Of a stretch of DNA of 64,000 bases, positions 61,349 to 64,000 are shown piece by piece. Every line of letters begins with the position of its first letter. Positions within the stretch are counted from its first letter, which is position 1. The stretch comes from Alteraurantiacibacter hainanensis (GTDB taxonomy: Bacteria; Pseudomonadota; Alphaproteobacteria; Sphingomonadales; Sphingomonadaceae). The DNA lies in contig NZ_JAZAPB010000001.1 in the NCBI RefSeq assembly GCF_036321025.1, forward strand, positions 1,302,001-1,366,000, written 5' to 3'. A program made the translations under genes and the position numbers. The notes under the pieces are model-generated. The model had not been told where the DNA came from. It saw nothing but the letters and a program-made list of their open reading frames with translations, and made no database searches.

Positions 61349-61951
61349 GTGATTTCCGACCTTCCCGCCAACGACACCGGCAACCGCGCCCGCCGCGCCA
61401 TGATCGACAGCCAGCTGCGCACCAGCGGGGTAAATGCTCCCTTCGTGATCCGCCGCATGAGCCAGGTGGCGCGCGAGGATTTCGTGCCCGCCGCCAGCAA
61501 GGGCGTCGCCTACGTCGATCGCGCCATCCGCCTGGAAAACGGCGCGTGGCTGCCCGCTCCCGTCGTGCATGGCAAAATGCTGGAAGAAGCCAATCCTGAC
61601 GGCGACGAAAAGGCGATCGTGGTGGATGCAGGCTCCGGCTACCTGGCCGAACTGTTTCGCCCGCTGGTCGCCGAACTCACCATTCTCAGCCCGGAAGAAG
61701 CCGTGGGCAAGGGCACCAAGGGCAAGGGCGCGGACCTGCTGGTCATCGACGGAGCCGTGGAAGAGATCCCCGCCGGCCTCGGCAAGCGTCTTGCCGATGG
61801 CGCGCGTATCGTCACCGGCATGGTCGGCAATGGCGTGACCCGCATCGCCGTCGGCCGCAAGACCGAGAGCGGCGTGTCGCTGATGCCGGTCTACGATGTC
61901 GGCATTCCGCAGTTGCACGAATTCGACAAGCCGAAGGGCTGGAGCTTCTGA
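61349..61951 (+). CDS. PCMT-like protein with a shortened SAM-binding core
   Basis: Protein of 200 aa related to protein-L-isoaspartate O-methyltransferase: RRAMIDSQLRTSGVNAPFVIRRMSQVAREDFVP, shown here as the N-terminal landmark, then YVDRAIRLENG and motif I VVDAGSGYLAELF. About 30-40 residues that normally follow motif I (acidic ribose ligand and next helix) are missing: the chain passes quickly to DLLVIDGAVEEIP. Catalytic competence is doubtful. The start is GTG at 61349. It ends two bases before tolC, a neighbour order seen in other Alphaproteobacteria. Confidence 0.8.
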   Translation: MISDLPANDTGNRARRAMIDSQLRTSGVNAPFVIRRMSQVAREDFVPAASKGVAYVDRAIRLENGAWLPAPVVHGKMLEEANPDGDEKAIVVDAGSGYLAELFRPLVAELTILSPEEAVGKGTKGKGADLLVIDGAVEEIPAGLGKRLADGARIVTGMVGNGVTRIAVGRKTESGVSLMPVYDVGIPQLHEFDKPKGWSF

Positions 61952-61953
61952 TC

Positions 61954-63489
61954 ATGGGCCGCGCTCTCCGGCTGACGGCCGCGCTGGCGGGCGCGACCTG
62001 CCTCGCTTCTCCCGCCTACGCCGACACGCTAAAGGAAGCGCTGACGCAGGCCTATTACGACAATCCCTCGCTGGAAGCGGCTCGCGCGCAGCAGCGCGCA
62101 CTCGATGAGTCCGTGCCCATACAGCGCTCGCAGGGCCTGCCCTCTGTAAATTCCACTACTACCTACAACGAATTCCTGGTTCAGAACTCCACCAGCTTCA
62201 TCGCGCCGCAGCGACAGCTGAATGCTGGTGTCGACCTGGCCGTACCGCTCTATCAGGGTGGCGCGGTGAAGTACGGCATTCGCGCTGCGGAAAACCGTGT
62301 TGAAGCCGGCCGCGCCGATCTTCGCGGAACCGAGAGCTTCGTATTCACGCAGGTCGTGGCGGCCTACATGAACGTGATTCTCAATGAAGCGCTCGTCAGC
62401 CTGTCTGCAAACAACGTAGACGTGCTTTCGATCAACCTCGAGGCGACCAGCGACCGATTCGAGATCGGTGACCTGACGCGCACCGATGTCGCCCAGTCGG
62501 AAAGCCGGCTGGCGTTGGCGCGGAGCGATCTGCGCAGTGCCCAAGCCAATCTCGTATCGGCGCGCGAAGACTACATCGCCCTCGTTGGCGAAGCGCCAAC
62601 TAACCTCGAGCCGCCTCCTCCGCTGCCAGGCCTCCCCGAAAGCCCCGAGGTCGCCGTGGACGTCGCTCTGGAGAACAATCCCGATTTGCTCGCCGCGCAG
62701 GAGCGAGCCGTGGCTTCGGGCTACGATATAGAGGTTGCCGGTGCGGGGCGGCTACCAACCTTCAGCGCCTTCACCAATGGCGGCTACCAAAATTTCCTCG
62801 GGACGCTGGGCGCGGTACCCGGCGCGACGGCAGACCAGACGGCCACCAGCGCGACTGCCGGCATCCGCATGACCCTGCCGCTGTTCCAGGGTGGCCGCGT
62901 GGCCGCGCAGCAACGGCAAGCCACGGCGCAGGCGCAGGCCGCGCTTGAGCAGGTGATCGCGACCGAGCGTGACGTGATCGCGCAGGTTCGTGCGGCCTAT
63001 TCCAGCTGGCGGGCTGCCAATGCCATCATCGCCTCCAGCCAGGCTGCGGTGGACGCGGCGGCGCTCAGCCTGGAAGGGGTGAGGGCGGAGAACACCGTCG
63101 GCAATCGCACCGTGCTCGACATTCTCGACGCCCAGCAGGAACTGCTGCGAGCGCAGGTGCAGCTGGTGACGGCACGGCGCAACGCCTACGTCGCCGGCTT
63201 CTCGCTGCTGGCCGCTATGGGCAAGGCCGAGGCGCGCGACCTGGGCCTTGGCGATGAAGGCGTGCTTTACGATCCCATCGACAATTACGAGCGCGTGCGC
63301 GGCATCATCTGGGACTGGCAACGCGATCCCGAGCCGGTCGTCTCGAGCTCGCGCACCGTTGACATTCCCGCGCCCGACGGAGAAATTGAGGACGAAGAGC
63401 CGCTCGAGGAATTCGAGACCGAAATCATCGACTATTCCGACACGGCTCCTCCACCGCTCGACACACCGGTCAGCACACAGGGGGATTGA
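61954..63489 (+). CDS. tolC: TolC family outer membrane channel
   Basis: Protein of 511 aa with a signal peptide (LTAALAGATCLASPAYA) and two tandem OEP domains. Typical features: TLKEALTQAYYDNPSLEAARAQ at the mature start, VDLAVPLYQGGAVKYGIRAAEN, GDLTRTDVAQSESRLALARSD, a second MTLPLFQGGRVAAQQRQA and NTVGNRTVLDILDAQQELLRAQ. The acidic C-terminal roughly 60 residues are disordered. It forms the exit duct of type I secretion or RND pumps. Partners are not in the window. Its stop abuts the PopZ-like gene. Confidence 0.93.
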   Translation: MGRALRLTAALAGATCLASPAYADTLKEALTQAYYDNPSLEAARAQQRALDESVPIQRSQGLPSVNSTTTYNEFLVQNSTSFIAPQRQLNAGVDLAVPLYQGGAVKYGIRAAENRVEAGRADLRGTESFVFTQVVAAYMNVILNEALVSLSANNVDVLSINLEATSDRFEIGDLTRTDVAQSESRLALARSDLRSAQANLVSAREDYIALVGEAPTNLEPPPPLPGLPESPEVAVDVALENNPDLLAAQERAVASGYDIEVAGAGRLPTFSAFTNGGYQNFLGTLGAVPGATADQTATSATAGIRMTLPLFQGGRVAAQQRQATAQAQAALEQVIATERDVIAQVRAAYSSWRAANAIIASSQAAVDAAALSLEGVRAENTVGNRTVLDILDAQQELLRAQVQLVTARRNAYVAGFSLLAAMGKAEARDLGLGDEGVLYDPIDNYERVRGIIWDWQRDPEPVVSSSRTVDIPAPDGEIEDEEPLEEFETEIIDYSDTAPPPLDTPVSTQGD

Positions 63490-63996
63490 ATGCGGCAGCA
63501 AGGCGAACCGTCGGTCGAAGAAATCCTCGACTCGATCAAGCGCGTCATAGCCCGCGATGCGGACGAGGCTGCAAAGGCCAGCGAAACACGCCGGCGCGAA
63601 GGCCTCGTTGCGCGACACGAGATGCCCGAGCCTGCCGGTGAAGAGGAGGCCGAAGACGTTCTCGACCTGGGCGTAGTCGGCTCTGCCCTGCACGAGGAGG
63701 ACGTCGAGGATGGCCTCACCGACAACGCCGACGAGCCGGAGACGCCGGACGAGGACGAGCGCCTGACCACAGATCGCGCCGCTGATGCCATGCGCCAGTC
63801 GCTGGCGGCCCTCGCCATGCTTTCCGATCCGCCCGCCAGGCCGCAGATCGTGCGCTCGGGCGAAACCTCGCTGGAAGGCATGGTGCGCGAGATGATGCGC
63901 CCGATGCTGGCGCAGTGGCTGGATGCGAACCTGCCCGACATCGTCGAGCGACTGGTCAAGGCCGAGATCGCCCGTATCGCCGGGAAGAAGCGCTGA
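63490..63996 (+). CDS. DUF2497 / PopZ-like polar organising protein
   Basis: Protein of 168 aa with the PopZ layout. A short N-terminal helix (EPSVEEILDSIKRVIARD) is followed by a long acidic, Glu/Asp/Pro-rich disordered middle (about residues 45-100). A C-terminal helical oligomerisation region reads LEGMVREMMRPMLAQWLDANLPDIVERLV. In Caulobacter PopZ organises cell poles; sphingomonad members are annotated DUF2497 and may or may not do the same. The ATG directly follows the tolC stop (TGAATG). Confidence 0.85.
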   Translation: MRQQGEPSVEEILDSIKRVIARDADEAAKASETRRREGLVARHEMPEPAGEEEAEDVLDLGVVGSALHEEDVEDGLTDNADEPETPDEDERLTTDRAADAMRQSLAALAMLSDPPARPQIVRSGETSLEGMVREMMRPMLAQWLDANLPDIVERLVKAEIARIAGKKR

Positions 63997-64000
63997 CCGA

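Overview
The window is GC-rich (about 65%), gene-dense chromosomal DNA from an alphaproteobacterium. The gene set points to Sphingomonadales and most likely Erythrobacteraceae: a compact rrf2-suf operon with a short SufD, a PCMT-like/TolC/PopZ block, DUF2093, DUF6152, UrcA, MmcB, and two LytS/LytTR systems. This taxonomic call is inference from gene content. There is no rRNA, CRISPR array, insertion sequence, integrase or phage block. One tRNA gene is present.

Layout. 1-2.9 kb (minus): rpe, a heparinase II/III gene with a TTG start, and the 5' end of purH. 3.1-5.5 kb: a DUF2141 protein, then a minus-strand pair of a diacylglycerol kinase and a Tam41-like nucleotidyltransferase. 5.7-9.4 kb: an M20 peptidase, a 5'-truncated cytochrome P450, and a lower-GC patch (methyltransferase, ExK-type unknown protein, an unassigned stretch) that ends at tRNA-Arg(CCG). 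9.4-15.8 kb: a divergent DUF6152/unknown secreted pair, MmcB, a fatty acid hydroxylase, a second DUF2141 protein, a PAS-like protein and an App1-type phosphatase. 15.8-22.2 kb: M48 protease, DsbA-like protein, LytS/LytTR pair 1, nadC, a membrane protein and RNase T2. 22.2-31.5 kb: tadA, rpmB, phytase-like, M23, DUF2093, xseA, purD, msrQ, an HhH lipoprotein, adenosine kinase, EI24 and a lipoprotein.

31.5-39.8 kb holds a repeat protein and then the best-defined system in the window: an 11-gene minus-strand SUF operon (rrf2, sufB, two small genes, sufC, an exported protein, sufD, sufS, sufT-like, GNAT, sufA). All ten of its gene junctions overlap by 1-4 nt, and a 25-bp inverted repeat lies upstream of rrf2. 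39.9-45.7 kb: AraC regulator, DUF885 lipoprotein, a candidate small RNA or attenuator, pyrD and ggt. 45.8-53.3 kb: acyl-CoA ligase, two small genes, a thiS-thiG fusion, merC, ctaA, cutA, an exported protein, and rplM-rpsI. 53.4-59.6 kb: amidohydrolase, DivK-like regulator, metallophosphoesterase, a second DAG kinase, urcA and LytS/LytTR pair 2. 59.6-64 kb: class I fumarase, a shortened PCMT-like protein, TolC and PopZ/DUF2497.

How the genes work together. The SUF operon builds Fe-S clusters under an Rrf2 sensor and could supply clients such as the class I fumarase. Two DAG kinases, the Tam41-like protein and the App1-like phosphatase suggest active phosphatidate/CDP-DAG turnover. Purine (purD, purH), pyrimidine (pyrD), NAD (nadC), thiazole (thiSG) and heme A (ctaA) genes are housekeeping. 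The most unusual items are the fully overlapping SUF operon with four accessory genes, the DAGK/Tam41-like pair, the candidate sRNA at 42.7 kb, and the PCMT-like protein lacking part of its SAM-binding core.
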